This document shows positions 10,303 to 21,764 of a stretch of 64,000 nt of DNA, piece after piece. Source of the stretch: Metamycoplasma canadense (GTDB taxonomy: Bacteria; Bacillota_I; Bacilli_A; Mycoplasmatales; Metamycoplasmataceae); assembly GCF_000828855.1 (NCBI RefSeq), contig NZ_AP014631.1:434001-498000 (forward strand), read 5' to 3'. Below the pieces are notes generated by a model, which worked only from the letters and a program-made list of their open reading frames with translations, was not told the DNA's origin and did no database searches. The position numbers were made by a program, and so were the translations under genes. Each line of letters opens with the position of its first letter. The first letter of the stretch is position 1.

Positions 10303-12659
10303 TGAATAAGAAAAAAATTATAGGTCTAAGAATTTTGGAATTAGAAAAAAGAGTTAAATTTAAAAAAAATAAATCATCCTTTTTTAAAACATTAATACAT
10401 AATTTAAATTTAAATCTTTCAAAAAATAGTATTTTAGGTATTTTTGGAAATAATTTAGAAACACAAGATACTATTTTTAATTTATTAGTTGATAAGGATA
10501 AAAAAAATACTAAATTTAAGGGATTTATTGAATTTCAAACAGATGATAATAAATTTCATTTGATTCATAATAATTCAGAATATCAAAAAAATTTATCATA
10601 TGGTTTTAATGATGATAATTTATTTGATACAAAAACTAAGGAAACTTTATTTTCTTATTTAGAAAATTACATAAAAGAAAGTAAACTTGCTGAAAGTTTA
10701 GTTAATGTTTTTAACCAAAGCTGGCTTGATGTTTATCAAGATTCAAAATATCATCTAAGATTAGAATATACAAAAATTAATATTAGCATGCAAAAAGAGA
10801 TAAAACCTTTTGTTGTAGAGCTAAATAGTATTCTTGATAAAATTGGTTCCGAAGTAATTAAAAAATTAGATTATAATGATCAAATTTTGTTAATGCAAAA
10901 TATATTTTATTTAATTAAAAAAATAGTAAAGATTATTCAAAGTAAAGAACAAGAATTTTTTATTTATTTAGAAAATATAATTAAAAATTATGAAAATGGC
11001 ATAACCTTAATGAAATATAAGGAATATAAAGATGCTAAAAATAAATATTTTGAAATTTATAATAAAAGATATTTAATTAATTCAAAATCTAAAACATTCT
11101 TTTTAAAAAGACTTTTTTTAAAAAATTTTAAAATTTTTAAAATTAAAAATGATAAAAGAAATGAAATTAAAAAATATTTTTCTAAGCTTAAATATGGTTT
11201 TTTTCAGGAAACAAAATTTAATAAATTTTATCTAGGTAAGAATTTAAAACAAGATTCTTTTTTACATTATTATTCAAGATATTATATTAATAAAATTTAT
11301 TATTCATTTTTTAAAAAATATATTTCAAAAATTCAAAATTTAAGTCACATTACATTTATTGAATTTATTAAAGAAACTTATTCATTAAGAGATAGTGTAA
11401 TTAGTGAAATAAATTCTATAGGTAGCTTTGAAACTAAAAAAGAATTAAAAAAACGTATTCAATATATTTCTAATAAAATGTTAGAAAATAGCTCAAAAAG
11501 ATATTTTGAACGTTTTAAATTGCTAAAAAATGAGCAAGACGAAAGTATAACTCAAGAATTTAATTTAAATTTTGATGATCAAAATATTAAACCAGAAAAT
11601 TATATTAATCTTTCACAAATAAAACAATATGAATATGAATTTATTGAAAAACAAGCAGACTATTATTGAAATATTGAAAACGAAGGCAAAAAAATAAAGC
11701 AACAAATTAAAGAGCTATATTCTGAAAATTCAAAAAATATTCTAGAAAAAGATAATATTTTAAAATTCATAAGTAATAAGATTTCTGAACTTTTAAATGA
11801 AATAAGCATTTTAAATAGCGAAGAAACTGAAATTGATTTTAAATTATTGATTTCAAAACCAATTTGAAAAATATTTTATAGTTTAAAAGAAATTAATAAT
11901 CTAGTTGTTAATTTATTTGATCAATTTAATGGATACAAAAAAGTTTTAGAAAATTTTAAAAAGAGTGAGAAAGAAATTATTAAGCTAATTCTTAAATCAA
12001 CAATTTATAAAATATTAGCTAACTCAAATATTTCATTAGATAAATTATCAATGAATTTATCATATTTAACTCTAGATGAAAAAATAACTTTAGAATTTAA
12101 TAAAATTTTAATCAACAATCCTAGTTTGATTATTATTGGAACAAAAATTCAAACATTAAAAGAAAATGTTCAAATAGATATTATTAACAAACTTAATTCA
12201 TTTGTTTTAGATAACGAAGCATTAGCAATTTATTTCTTAAACAATATAAAAATTTTAAAAAATTTAACAACAGAATTATGTATTTTAAATAATTCAAAAG
12301 TTATTGAACAAGGTAAGACTACTAAAATTTTAGATAATCCAATAAATCCCTTTGTTAAAAAAATCTTAATTTCTGATTCTGAAAAAATAAGTGATTTCAA
12401 ACAAGATTTTATTGAAAAAACAGATGACTATGAAAATATTTTTAAATATGAAATTGAACCAGATCATTATATATGGTGCAAATGAAACCAATTAATTGAA
12501 TGAATAAGTAAAGATAATATTCAAAATCAAAAATTTAGAGATTTACTTTTTTTAAATTCTGAAAATGACTATTTAGAAAAAGACATTATTGATAAAAGGG
12601 ATTATGATGATAAAACGATTATTGATTTTAGTAATTTAAATGTAAATATAGGAGGAAAA
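10302..12659 (+). CDS. Degenerate OppF-like ABC ATPase protein, frame continues into valS
   Basis: 786 codons open to valS with no TAA or TAG, three TGA read as Trp. It has the layout of mycoplasma OppF-type ATPases: an N-terminal beta core, a long Lys-rich helical insert (~residues 80-570), then an ABC C-terminal half. The ATPase motifs are gone: the Walker A site reads 'SILGIFGNNLETQDTIF' (48-56) with no GKS/T, the signature/Walker B region reads 'LSYLTLDEKITLEFNK' and 'NPSLIIIGTK', and the H-loop His is missing. The tail 'SKVIEQGKTTKILDNPINPF' still matches the OppF end (V-E-x-G-x-T-x-x-I-x-x-NP-x-x-PY). It probably cannot hydrolyse ATP. The final boundary is set here at the valS ATG because no stop exists; whether the product is a separate protein is unresolved. 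Confidence 0.6.
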
Positions 12660-15176
12660 ATGGATAAAAATTTTGATCATAAATTAGTTGAAAATGGTCG
12701 TAATAAAAAATGAATTGATATGAAGATTTTTTCAACCCATGATTTAAATAAAGAACCTTTTACAGTTATTTTACCACCGCCAAATGTTACTGGTAAATTG
12801 CATATCGGTCATGCGCTAGACAATTATATCCCAGACACAATTATTAGATATAAGAAATTAAAAGGATATGATGTTATGTGAGTTCCTGGCAAAGATCATG
12901 CTGGCATAGCAACTCAAGCTGTTGTTGAAAAAAAAATAGCATTACAAAATAAAAATAAATATGACCTAGGAAGAGAAGCTTTTGTTAATGAAATTTGAAA
13001 ATGAAAAGATGAATATTCAAATAATATTGATAAACAGTGGGGTAAATTAGGATTAGCTCTAGATTATACAATGGAACGTTTTACTCTTGATAAAGATGCT
13101 AACGAAGCAGTTTTAAAAGTATTTGTTGAAATGTATAAAAAAGGTTTGATATACCGTGATACAAAAGCTATTATTTGAGATACTAAATTAAAAACAGCTC
13201 TTTCAAATATTGAAGTTATTCCAACTGAAATTAAGCAAAAAATGTATTATATTAAATATCCAATTAAGGGAATGAATAACGAATTTTTAGTAGTAGCAAC
13301 AACACGTGTTGAAACTATGTTTTCTGATGTTGCTTTAGCTTTAAATACATTTGATTCTCGCTTAAAGCAATTGAAGAATTTAACAATTATACATCCATTG
13401 ACAAAAAAAGAAATTCCTATTATTTCATCAAGTAGTATTGATTTAAATTTTGGAACTGGTGTTATGAAAGTTTCAGCACATGCAATTGATGATATTGACA
13501 TAATTAAGAAAAATAATCTTGAAATTATTGAATGTATTGATGATGAAGGTAAAATGAATTTCTTAGCTGGTAAATATCATAATCTTGATCGTTTCGAAGC
13601 AAGAATTAAAATCGCACATGAATTAGAAGAAAATGGTTTTATTGAAAAAATTGAAGATGTTGTATCAAATGTTGGATATAGTGATCGTTCAAAACAACCG
13701 ATTGAAATTTTAGTTAAGCCTCAGTGATTTGTTAAGATGAAAAATTTATCTGAAAAATTATTAAAAAATCTTGATTCATCTGAAGGGGTTAAATTTATTC
13801 CTCAAAGATTTAAAGACAATTTAGTAAAATGAATGGAAAACGTTCATGATTGAACAATTAGTAGACAGATTTGGTGAGGTCATAGAATTCCTGCTTGATA
13901 TAAAAATAATGAAATCTTAGTTCAAATTGAAAAACCAGGAGAAGATTGAATTCAAGATAGTGACGTTTTAGATACATGATTTTCATCAGCTCTTTCACCT
14001 TTTGTTTTTTTAGGTTGACCGCAAAAAGATGAAAAAATAAAAAGATATTATCCAACAAATTTATTAGTAACTGGCTATGATATTATATTTTTTTGAGTTT
14101 CGAGAATGTACTTTCAAGGATTAGAATTTATGGAAGAAATTCCATTTAAAGAAGTTTTATTGCATGGTTTAGTACGTGATTCCCAAGGAAGAAAAATGTC
14201 AAAATCCCTTGGTAACGGAATAGATCCAATTGCTGTTATAGATCAATACGGATCCGATGTTTTAAGAATGGCTTTAATTTTTAATTGCACTCCTGGTCTT
14301 GATATTAATTTTGGAGATGAAAAAATTCAAAGTGCAAGATTATTTATTAATAAGGTTTGAAATATAGCTAGGTTGATAAAAAATATACCTGTTAATATAA
14401 ATGAAAAACTTAATCAGAGTAAAATTGATAATTTTGATAAATGAATATTATTTGAGTTTAACAAAATGAACAAAAATATTGATGATGCTATGAAAAATTA
14501 TGAATTTACAGTTATTTATAAACATATTCAAGATTTTATAATTAATAAATTTTCGTCATGATATTTAGAATTTTTAAAATTTAAAAATAATAATTACTTT
14601 ATTCATTATCTATTTAGGGCAATTTTAATAGCATTACATCCCTATATGCCTTTTCTAACTGATTATTTATTTGAAGAAATTTATAAAGAGGAATTACTTC
14701 AAAATGAATCTATTTTTTATAATCTTGATGATGAGATAAACATTAAAGAAACTGATAATTTAATAGAATTAATCACCCTTTTAAGAAAATATCGTGAAGA
14801 TAAACAAATTTCAAAAGCAGAAACGCTAAATTACTTTGTTGAAAATAATGAATTAGAACCAATAAAACAATTAATTATTTTTAAATTATCTAATTTTACA
14901 TTAACTCAAAATAATGATCTTTCATTCCAAACATCATTCGCTAAGGTATTTATTAAGCAAAGTATTAAAGATAAGGAAAACGAGATCATCATTTTAGAAA
15001 AAGAAATTGAAAAAACAAAAAAAGAGATAGAGTTCAATGAGCAATTTATAAAAAATCCTAAATTTATGAAAAATGCAACTAGTGAAAAAATAAAAGAAAA
15101 ACAAGATAAATTAGCTATGCATAAAAAGAATTTAGCAATTTATTTAACTGAGCTTGAAATTAAAAAATCGAAATAA
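12660..15176 (+). CDS. valS: Valine--tRNA ligase
   Basis: An 838-residue class I aminoacyl-tRNA synthetase charging tRNA(Val). Class I signatures are present: 'KLHIGHAL' (HIGH at 48-51) and 'GRKMSKSLG' (KMSKS at 512-516). The editing domain shows '[16 protein letters not shown]', and a C-terminal coiled coil ('[16 protein letters not shown]') is the normal ValS tRNA arm. ATG at 12660 is preceded by 'ataggaggaaaa', the strongest Shine-Dalgarno in the region, so independent initiation is very likely. The upstream gene runs into this start in the same frame without a stop. TGA codons are Trp, for example in '[10 protein letters not shown]'. Confidence 0.95.
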
Positions 15177-15206
15177 AATTGGGATTAAGACCCAATTTTA
15201 TTTTTT
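15175..15206. terminator. Bidirectional terminator between valS and the exonuclease gene
   Basis: Nine-base perfect stem (15175-15183 with 15191-15199, 'aaaattggg'/'cccaatttt') with T-rich flanks on both strands, sited between two converging genes. Confidence 0.8.
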
Positions 15207-16070
15207 AAATTTTAATAAAGCATTTTTAATTGAATAAAGTTGATAATTATCTAATATTTTAATTGTTTCATCATCTACTTTAATATTATTAATATCGAGA
15301 TTTTCGAGTTCAATATTGTTTAATTCAAAATCAGTTACAAGCCTTGCAATTTTTTGATCTCTAAAAGCATTTTCTTTGTATTCAATAAATTTTTTAGCAA
15401 TTGTTTCTTTTATATTAATAAGATTATTATAAATATTTTCTAAATTTTTATATTCTGATAATAATTTACAAGCAGTTTTAGGACCTATACCCTTAACTCC
15501 AAAAAAGTTATCGCTGCTATCACCCACAATTGCTTTATAATCAATAACTTGATATGGTTCGAAATCATAAATTTCTTTAAAGTTATTTTTGGTTAGTAAA
15601 ATAATCTCATTTTTATGTTTTTTTATTATACTTGTTTTTTTATCTATCAATTGATTTAAATCTTGATCAGCTGAAAAAATTATTTTTTCTTCATTTTCAT
15701 GAGTTTTACATATTTTAGCAATTAAATCATCAGCTTCAAATCCAACCTTATCAATATTTTCAATTTTTAAATATGACAATATAGTTCTTGTTAAATTGAT
15801 TTGTTCATAAAATTCGTCCGGCATTTTTATTCTTCCACTTTTGTATTCATTATACATTTTATGTCGAAATGTCTTTTCTTTTGAATCAAATGCAATAAAT
15901 ATATGAGTTGGTTTATATGACGCAAAAAGATTTAAGATAGTTTTTAAAAATAAATATGTTGTATTAGTTTGTTTTCCTTCATTATTTGTTAAATAAACTT
16001 TAGTATTCATTGCAAAAAAAGAACGATAAGCTAAATAAGTTCCATCAATAATTAAAATTTTATTTTTCAT
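15198..16070 (-). CDS. 5'-3' exonuclease (stand-alone PolA N-terminal domain)
   Basis: A 290-residue flap/5' nuclease corresponding to the N-terminal domain of DNA polymerase I, used in mycoplasmas to remove primers and repair flaps, with no polymerase domain attached. Acidic metal-binding residues are visible in 'ILIIDGTYLAYRSFF' (Asp9), 'GFEADDLIAKI', 'FSADQDLNQLI' and 'GDSSDNFFGVKGIGPKTA', the last being the helix-hairpin-helix/H3TH motif. The ATG directly abuts the TAG of dnaE (TAGATG), so the two replication genes form one operon. Confidence 0.93.
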   Translation of the reverse strand: MKNKILIIDGTYLAYRSFFAMNTKVYLTNNEGKQTNTTYLFLKTILNLFASYKPTHIFIAFDSKEKTFRHKMYNEYKSGRIKMPDEFYEQINLTRTILSYLKIENIDKVGFEADDLIAKICKTHENEEKIIFSADQDLNQLIDKKTSIIKKHKNEIILLTKNNFKEIYDFEPYQVIDYKAIVGDSSDNFFGVKGIGPKTACKLLSEYKNLENIYNNLINIKETIAKKFIEYKENAFRDQKIARLVTDFELNNIELENLDINNIKVDDETIKILDNYQLYSIKNALLKFKK

Positions 16071-19000
16071 CTACTTTATTACCTTTCATTCTTTTAAAAG
16101 TATGATATCATCATTTTTTCTTATAAATTTAATTTGAACAATTTTATTTTTTAATTGATTTAATTTTTCATCAATGTTGTAATTAAAATATACAACTTTG
16201 TAACTAGAATCTTGAAAATCTATTTTTTGATATTGTTTATTTTTTTTATCATTACCTATTTTAACATTAATACATTGTACTATTATTAAATATTCATTGC
16301 CGGGTCTAGTATCTATTAAGCGATTATTTTCAATTTCATAGTTTTTTATTGTTGAATAATTATAAACTTGTCCTAATAAGTTTATTTCATTTTTTTGTAT
16401 TTCATTTTCATCATCTTTTAGATTGTTTAATGGTTCAAAATTTATTAACATATCCATTATTTCATTTGAATTTTTTAAAATATTTTGTTTAATAAATAAT
16501 GATGAATCAGATTTAGGGTTTATTTCTTCAAGCATTGTATTTTGACTTAGCTTAAAATCTCTCAAGGCGCCTGATTTTATAAGAATTTCCATTGTTGATT
16601 TTCCGAAAGATTTTATTTGTGAAAGATTGAAAAAACAATGTAAAAAATTTTTATATTGTTTTATTTTTTTACGATTTTCACAAATTAGTTTAATAATTTC
16701 GGGTCCAATACCTTTAATTATCCCAAAAGGAAGAATTATTTTATTTCCACTAATAATTGAGTTTTCTTCTGAAAGATTAATATTCGGTGAAATTATTTCT
16801 ATTCCAATACTTTTGGCTTCATTGACAAATTTTGAAATTGTATCTTGTGCACCATTTGCAGAACTTATACAAGAAGCATAAAATTCTAAAGGAAAATTAG
16901 CCTTTAAATATGCCATTTTAAAAGTTAGCATTGAATATGCAACCGCATGTGATTTATTAAACCCATAATCTGCAAATTTTTCAATATTGTTAAAAATATC
17001 ATTAGCAACATTAAATGAATAATTATTTTTTATAGCTAAAGAAATAAAATTATTTTTTATTTGCTGCATTTCAGATGATTGTTTTTTTGAGATTATTTTT
17101 CTTAATAAATCAGCTTCTTCAAAACTCATTCCAGCAATTTTTTGAGCAATTTGCATAATTTGTTCTTGATAAACTATTATCCCATATGTATCTTTTAAAA
17201 TTTCATCATATTCAAAAGAAATTTTTGGCACTTGTTCAAGATTAAATTTTCTATTAGCATAGCTTTTAACATAAGCCATTGGACCAGGACGATTAAGCGA
17301 AATAATTGCACTAATATCATTAAATGAGTTAACCTTAATTAATTTTAAGGCTTTAACCATAATAGGGCTTTCAACTTGAAAAATTCCTACCGTATTACCT
17401 TTTGATAAAATATCAAATGTTTTTTGATCATAAAAGTTAATTTCTTGTCAATTGATTTTTAAATTATGATTTTTTTGAATATTATTTTCAATTTCTTTAA
17501 TTGTGGTTAATGTTTTTAAACCAAGAATATCTATTTTTATTAAACCATAATATTCAAGGTATTCCATGCTTATTTGACTTTGTTGAAAGTTTTCGCTGTT
17601 TTTAAAAGTAGGAATTAAATTAATTATTGGTTCTTTAGAAATTATTATTCCTGCTGCGTGCGTTCCGGTTTGACGATAAAAACCTGATATTCTTGATGTT
17701 TGGTTAATTATTTTATTTTTAAAAGTCGAATCATTTGGATTTAGTTGTTCAAGTTCTTTTGTTAATAAAATATTATTTTTAACTTCAGTTTCTAAATTGA
17801 TATTATCGCTTGAAATAAGCTTTGATATTTGATTAATTTTAGTTGGTGAAATATTATATGATCTTAAAATATCTCTAATTGCAGATTTCTTGCCAAGTGT
17901 TGAAAATGTTACAATATTAGCAACTTTTTGATAACCGTATTTATTTATTAAATAATTTATTATTTCATATCTCCTGTCATCTTGAACGTCAACGTCAATA
18001 TCTGGCATAGAAATTCTTTTTGGGTTTAAAAATCTTTCAAAAATTAGGCCGTATTTAATCGGATCTATTTCAGTTATGCCTAAAATATATGATACCAAAG
18101 AACCTGCAGACGAACCTCTTCCAGGACCAATAGAAATATTATTTTTTTTAGCCCATTGTATTCAATCTTGAATAATTAAAAAATAGTCTTCAAATTTTAA
18201 TAATGATATAATTTCAAATTCTTTTTTTAATCTTAATCGATATTCTTTGTTTTTAAATAAATTTTTAATTTCAAAATTATCATTAATTGTTTTTCATAAT
18301 ATTGATCTTAAAAATTCGTTAGAATTTATATTATCTTTGTTTTTTAAAATAGGTAATGAAAAATCATTTTTTAAAATAGGAAAATATAATGATTTAATAA
18401 ATTCATTTGTTTTTATAATTAATTTTTGTGTAACTAAATTATTACTATCCATTTCAAAAAATAATGAATTACTATATTCAGGATTTTTTTGCTTATTATT
18501 AATTTTATAAAGCGTTTCTAAGATAGAAAAATCTTGAAAATCTAATGTATTGAAATTATTAAAAATTAAAATATTTTCATAATTATCAATTAGATTTTTA
18601 TATTCAAGATTATTTTTATAGTTGTAATCAATTTCATCAATTGATAATCCAATAAAATAGTTTTTTTGTGTAATTACTTTATTAGTATTTTTAAAATAGC
18701 TTTGGATAGGATTTTCAATTATTAAAATTTCAGGAAAGTTATTTAATATTTTATTTAAAGTTATTTGATTATTATTTAAAAGTTCATGTGAAATAGTTTT
18801 TAAATCATTGAATGAATTCTTGTTTTTTGCAAATAAAACATATTTAAAAGAACTATTATCAACATTTAATGTTACATCAAGACCGAAAATTGGTTTAATA
18901 TTATATTTTTGACACTTTAAATTAGCTTCAGCTAAACTAAAAAAGTTATTTTTTTCTGTGAAAGAAAGAAATTCAACTTTATTATTTATAGCTTCTTTTA

Positions 19001-19073
19001 TAGCATCATCAACGGTAATCGTACTTTCAAAAAAAGAATAAGTTGTATTTAAATGAATGTTTAATAATTTCAT
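16071..19073 (-). CDS. dnaE: DNA polymerase III alpha subunit, DnaE type
   Basis: A 1000-residue replicative or lagging-strand polymerase. Palm motifs are clear: 'GPGRGSSAGSLVSYILG' and 'MPDIDVDVQDDRR' (Asp358/360/362 region), then 'GIFQVES', 'SLNRPGPM', 'YQEQIMQIAQKIAGMSF', and the helix-hairpin-helix 'GIIKGIGPEIIK'. A short OB-fold-like region follows. The N-terminal PHP domain is degenerate ('NIHLNTTYSFFEST' where HxH is usual), as expected for an enzyme without proofreading. Translating TGA as Trp joins three blocks; the last TGA is followed by four codons and TAG at 16071, so the end is 16071, one base from the next start. Promoter probably lies in the A/T-rich gap at 19074-19130. Confidence 0.95.
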
Positions 19074-19117
19074 AATTTAATTATAGTTTATTTTTTTATT
19101 TAATTAAAAACCAATTT

Positions 19118-19152
19118 TATAAAAAAGAAACTAGTGCTATTGAAAGCACTAG
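19118..19152 (-). terminator. Terminator of the amino-acid permease gene
   Basis: Eight-base stem 'ctagtgct'/'agcactag' (19131-19138 with 19145-19152) followed on the minus strand by a T-rich run. Confidence 0.75.
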
Positions 19153-19173
19153 CTATTTTAATTAATAAAATAA

Positions 19174-20910
19174 TTACATTTTGTATTTACGAGCTGTTTC
19201 AAAAGTTTGTAGAACTAAGTTATTTAGTTCTTGAGCTTCTTGAACGTCAGCAATTACACATGGGCAGTAGTGTTCTGCTTGGCATGAGCAGTATTCACCT
19301 TTTAGAATTTTTTCATATTTAGCTTTTTTGTATAAAGCAATTTTCTTTTCTAATGGAGTTAAACCAAACATGATTACAAGGTAAACAACAAATAAACCTG
19401 AAGTAGAACCATAAGCGATTAAGTCTGATGTTAATCCTTCTTTTCCCTTAGCATCAGCTTTAGCGTATTGAGCCAATGTTAATCCTAGAGATACAAATGG
19501 ATCTAACATCTTGAATAATAATGTTAGCATAACCATTATAATTGCTGTATATCCTGCTCAAACTGTGTGTTTGTTACGTTGAACAGCTATAAAGTTTTTC
19601 TTTCTATTTTCTAGTGTACCAACGATTGCCATAGCAATAAATACAAATGCATAAACAGCCATTCAGTCAGCCATTAAGTCTGAGAATGATAATAGTCTAC
19701 CGATGTGGTATCCATAAATATTATCATTATCAACATCTCATCTATCGATGTATGCATAAGCACCGATTATTGTGAATAATAACATGTATGGTAGTGATAA
19801 GAATAGACAGAATAAAGCACCAACGATTGGGGTGTTTGATTGTTTCATGTATCTATATGCTTTAGCAGGAACGTAGATTTCACCTTCCTTAATTAAGTCT
19901 TCTACAAAACGGGTAGCTCACATTGTGAAACCGTTTAGAACACCAATAACACCTAAAGCAATAAATGTATTTAATAAACCAAATGATCATCCATGACCTT
20001 TTTCTTTTAATAAATCACCAAAGTCATAGAAACCACCTGATTTAGCTCCTAATGACATAGCTGCAGCAATTAAGATGTAAATAAATGTGATTGAGAATAA
20101 ACCAATAACTAAAGCAGCAGGAGTTTTTTCAGGGTTTTTCATTTCTGATTGAATACCAGCTGAAACATAAAATCCATCAAAAGCAAAGAAAATACCTGCT
20201 AATGATCCAAAAATACCTAAAACTGGTGTTAATTTCAAGAATGAGTTTGTGCTCTTATTAAATAATGTTTCTTTTGTTATAGGTTGTCAAATTGGTGATG
20301 ATGCATCACTAGCATCTAATCTTTGTTTAAAGAAGATAAAACCAATAATAACAATAGCAACTAATGGAATAAACTTAACTGAGGTAATAATTAAGTTTTG
20401 AATGTTTCCAGCACGTCCACTTAAACCAGCTGAAAAAATCATTCATAATGTTAATGCTAAACCAATAGCAAAGTAAATTCATGGAGCAGATGTGGTTTCT
20501 CCAAAGTTTGTATTTCCACCGAAACCAGCAACTGCATCTTGGAATTGTACAATTACATAGTAAGGCATAAAGAAGTATGTAAATGGTAGATATAGATAAG
20601 TCATAAAGAACTTATTAGCTTTATAAATAGCTAAAGTATTGAAAGCTTTTGATCAACCAATCATACCTAAGTTGTCGTTACGTCCTGATGTTACTTCAAC
20701 TAAAGCAAGAGCTAAAGTAACTATAGCAAAACCAGCTATTAATCAGGTTGCAAGTGCTAAAGCTATATTTCCAGCTGAATATTCTAGAACTGATTTAGAT
20801 CTTAGAAAAATACCAACACCAACTGTAGCACCGATAACAACTAAAATAGCTGCAAAGAAAGAAATTTTCTTCTTTGTGCTTGAAGTAACAACCATTTGTT
20901 CTTCGGCCAT
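19174..20910 (-). CDS. APC-family amino acid permease, possibly the arginine transporter
   Basis: A 578-residue membrane transporter with about 12 hydrophobic helices. The first helix has the APC signature 'VVIGATVGVGIFLRS', and 'GIFFAFDGFYVSAGIQSEMK' matches the conserved helix 6-loop region of amino acid/polyamine/organocation carriers. In an arginine-fermenting organism an arginine-ornithine exchanger is the obvious candidate, but the substrate is inferred from arcA elsewhere in the window, not from residues. The ATG at 20910 follows 'gaaaggaaaaaat'. An unusual cytoplasmic tail carries two CxC pairs: Cys541, 543, 549 and 551 ('EYCSCQAEHYCPCV'). Divergent from the isochorismatase-like gene, and monocistronic. 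Confidence 0.85.
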
Positions 20911-21072
20911 ATTTTTTCCTTTCATGATAAATAAAATTCGAATTTTAGTTACATCAACATTATGTCCCACAAAAGATGTAACCGTTAATATTATACTATG
21001 GTCTGTCATTATGTTAAAATATAACATAATAATTCATAAAAAAATGTAACAGAATTTTGTAAGGGGTGTATA

Positions 21073-21603
21073 TTGAAAAAAATTATTTTTGTAATTGATA
21101 TGTTAAATGGCTTTTGTAAAATTGGAAATTTATCCAGTATGTATATTGATAAATTAGTACCTAAAATAAGAAATTTTTTATTAAATAATAAAAATGAAGA
21201 AATTATTTTTATGAATGATTGGCATTCAATAAATGATATTGAGCTTAAGACTTATTGCCAACATTGTTTAAAAAATACTGATGAAGTTGAAATTGTTGAT
21301 GATTTAAAAGAATTTGCAAAAAATATTGTGTATAAAAATACGACAAACTCTTTTTGAGCCTTTGAAAATAAAAATTTTTTTGATAATTATGATAATTTTG
21401 AAATCATAGGATGTTGCACAGATATATGTGTTTTACAATTTGCATTAACATTGAAAACATATTTTAATTCAAAAAATCAAGATAAAAACATTATTGTTTA
21501 TAGCAATTTAGTTGATACATTTCAAACAAAAAATCATAATAGAAAAAAATTTCATAAATTTGCTTTGAAATTAATGGAAAATTCTGGAATTATAATTAAA
21601 TAA
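21073..21603 (+). CDS. Isochorismatase-family amidohydrolase (nicotinamidase-like)
   Basis: A 176-residue cysteine hydrolase of the isochorismatase/nicotinamidase superfamily. The catalytic triad is recognisable: Asp9 in 'IIFVIDMLNGF', Lys88 in 'IVYKNTTNSF' and Cys119 in 'IIGCCTDICVLQF'. Nicotinamidase, feeding NAD salvage, is the likeliest role but the substrate pocket was not checked; 'NDWHS' (residues 48-52) resembles the PncA metal-binding D-x-H. The start is TTG at 21073, preceded by 'aaggggtg'; the next ATG (21100) would cut off the catalytic Asp, so TTG is preferred. Confidence 0.8.
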
Positions 21604-21629
21604 AAAAGATCACATCATGCGATCTTTTG
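21604..21629 (+). terminator. Hairpin after the isochorismatase-like gene
   Basis: Eight-base stem 'aaaagatc'/'gatctttt' (21604-21611 with 21621-21628) immediately after the stop codon. Confidence 0.65.
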
Positions 21630-21647
21630 AACATTATAAAAATGATA

Positions 21648-21739
21648 TGGCGGGCAATAAGGGATTCGAACCCTTGCGAGCTTTTAAACTCCTAACAATT
21701 TTCGAGACTGTCCCCTTCAGCCAACTTGGGTAATTGCCC
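21648..21739 (-). tRNA. tRNA-Ser (anticodon CGA)
   Basis: A 92-base class II tRNA on the minus strand with encoded CCA (TGG at 21648-21650 on the plus strand). The acceptor stem GGGCAAT pairs with ATTGCCC; the anticodon stem is ACAGT/ATTGT around loop CTCGAAA, giving anticodon CGA (codon UCG). The T-arm 'GGTTCGAATCC' is canonical and a long variable arm is present, as expected for serine. Confidence 0.95.
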
Positions 21740-21764
21740 GTTTTAATAAAATAATTATATAATA

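Noticed and set aside
13247-13501. Minus-strand frame of 84 codons inside valS
   Set aside because: It is the shadow of the conserved editing-domain coding sequence; no ribosome site or known domain.
20911-21027. N-terminal extension of the amino-acid permease by 39 codons
   Set aside because: The start at 20910 has a good ribosome site and the upstream sequence looks like promoter DNA, not a helix or signal.
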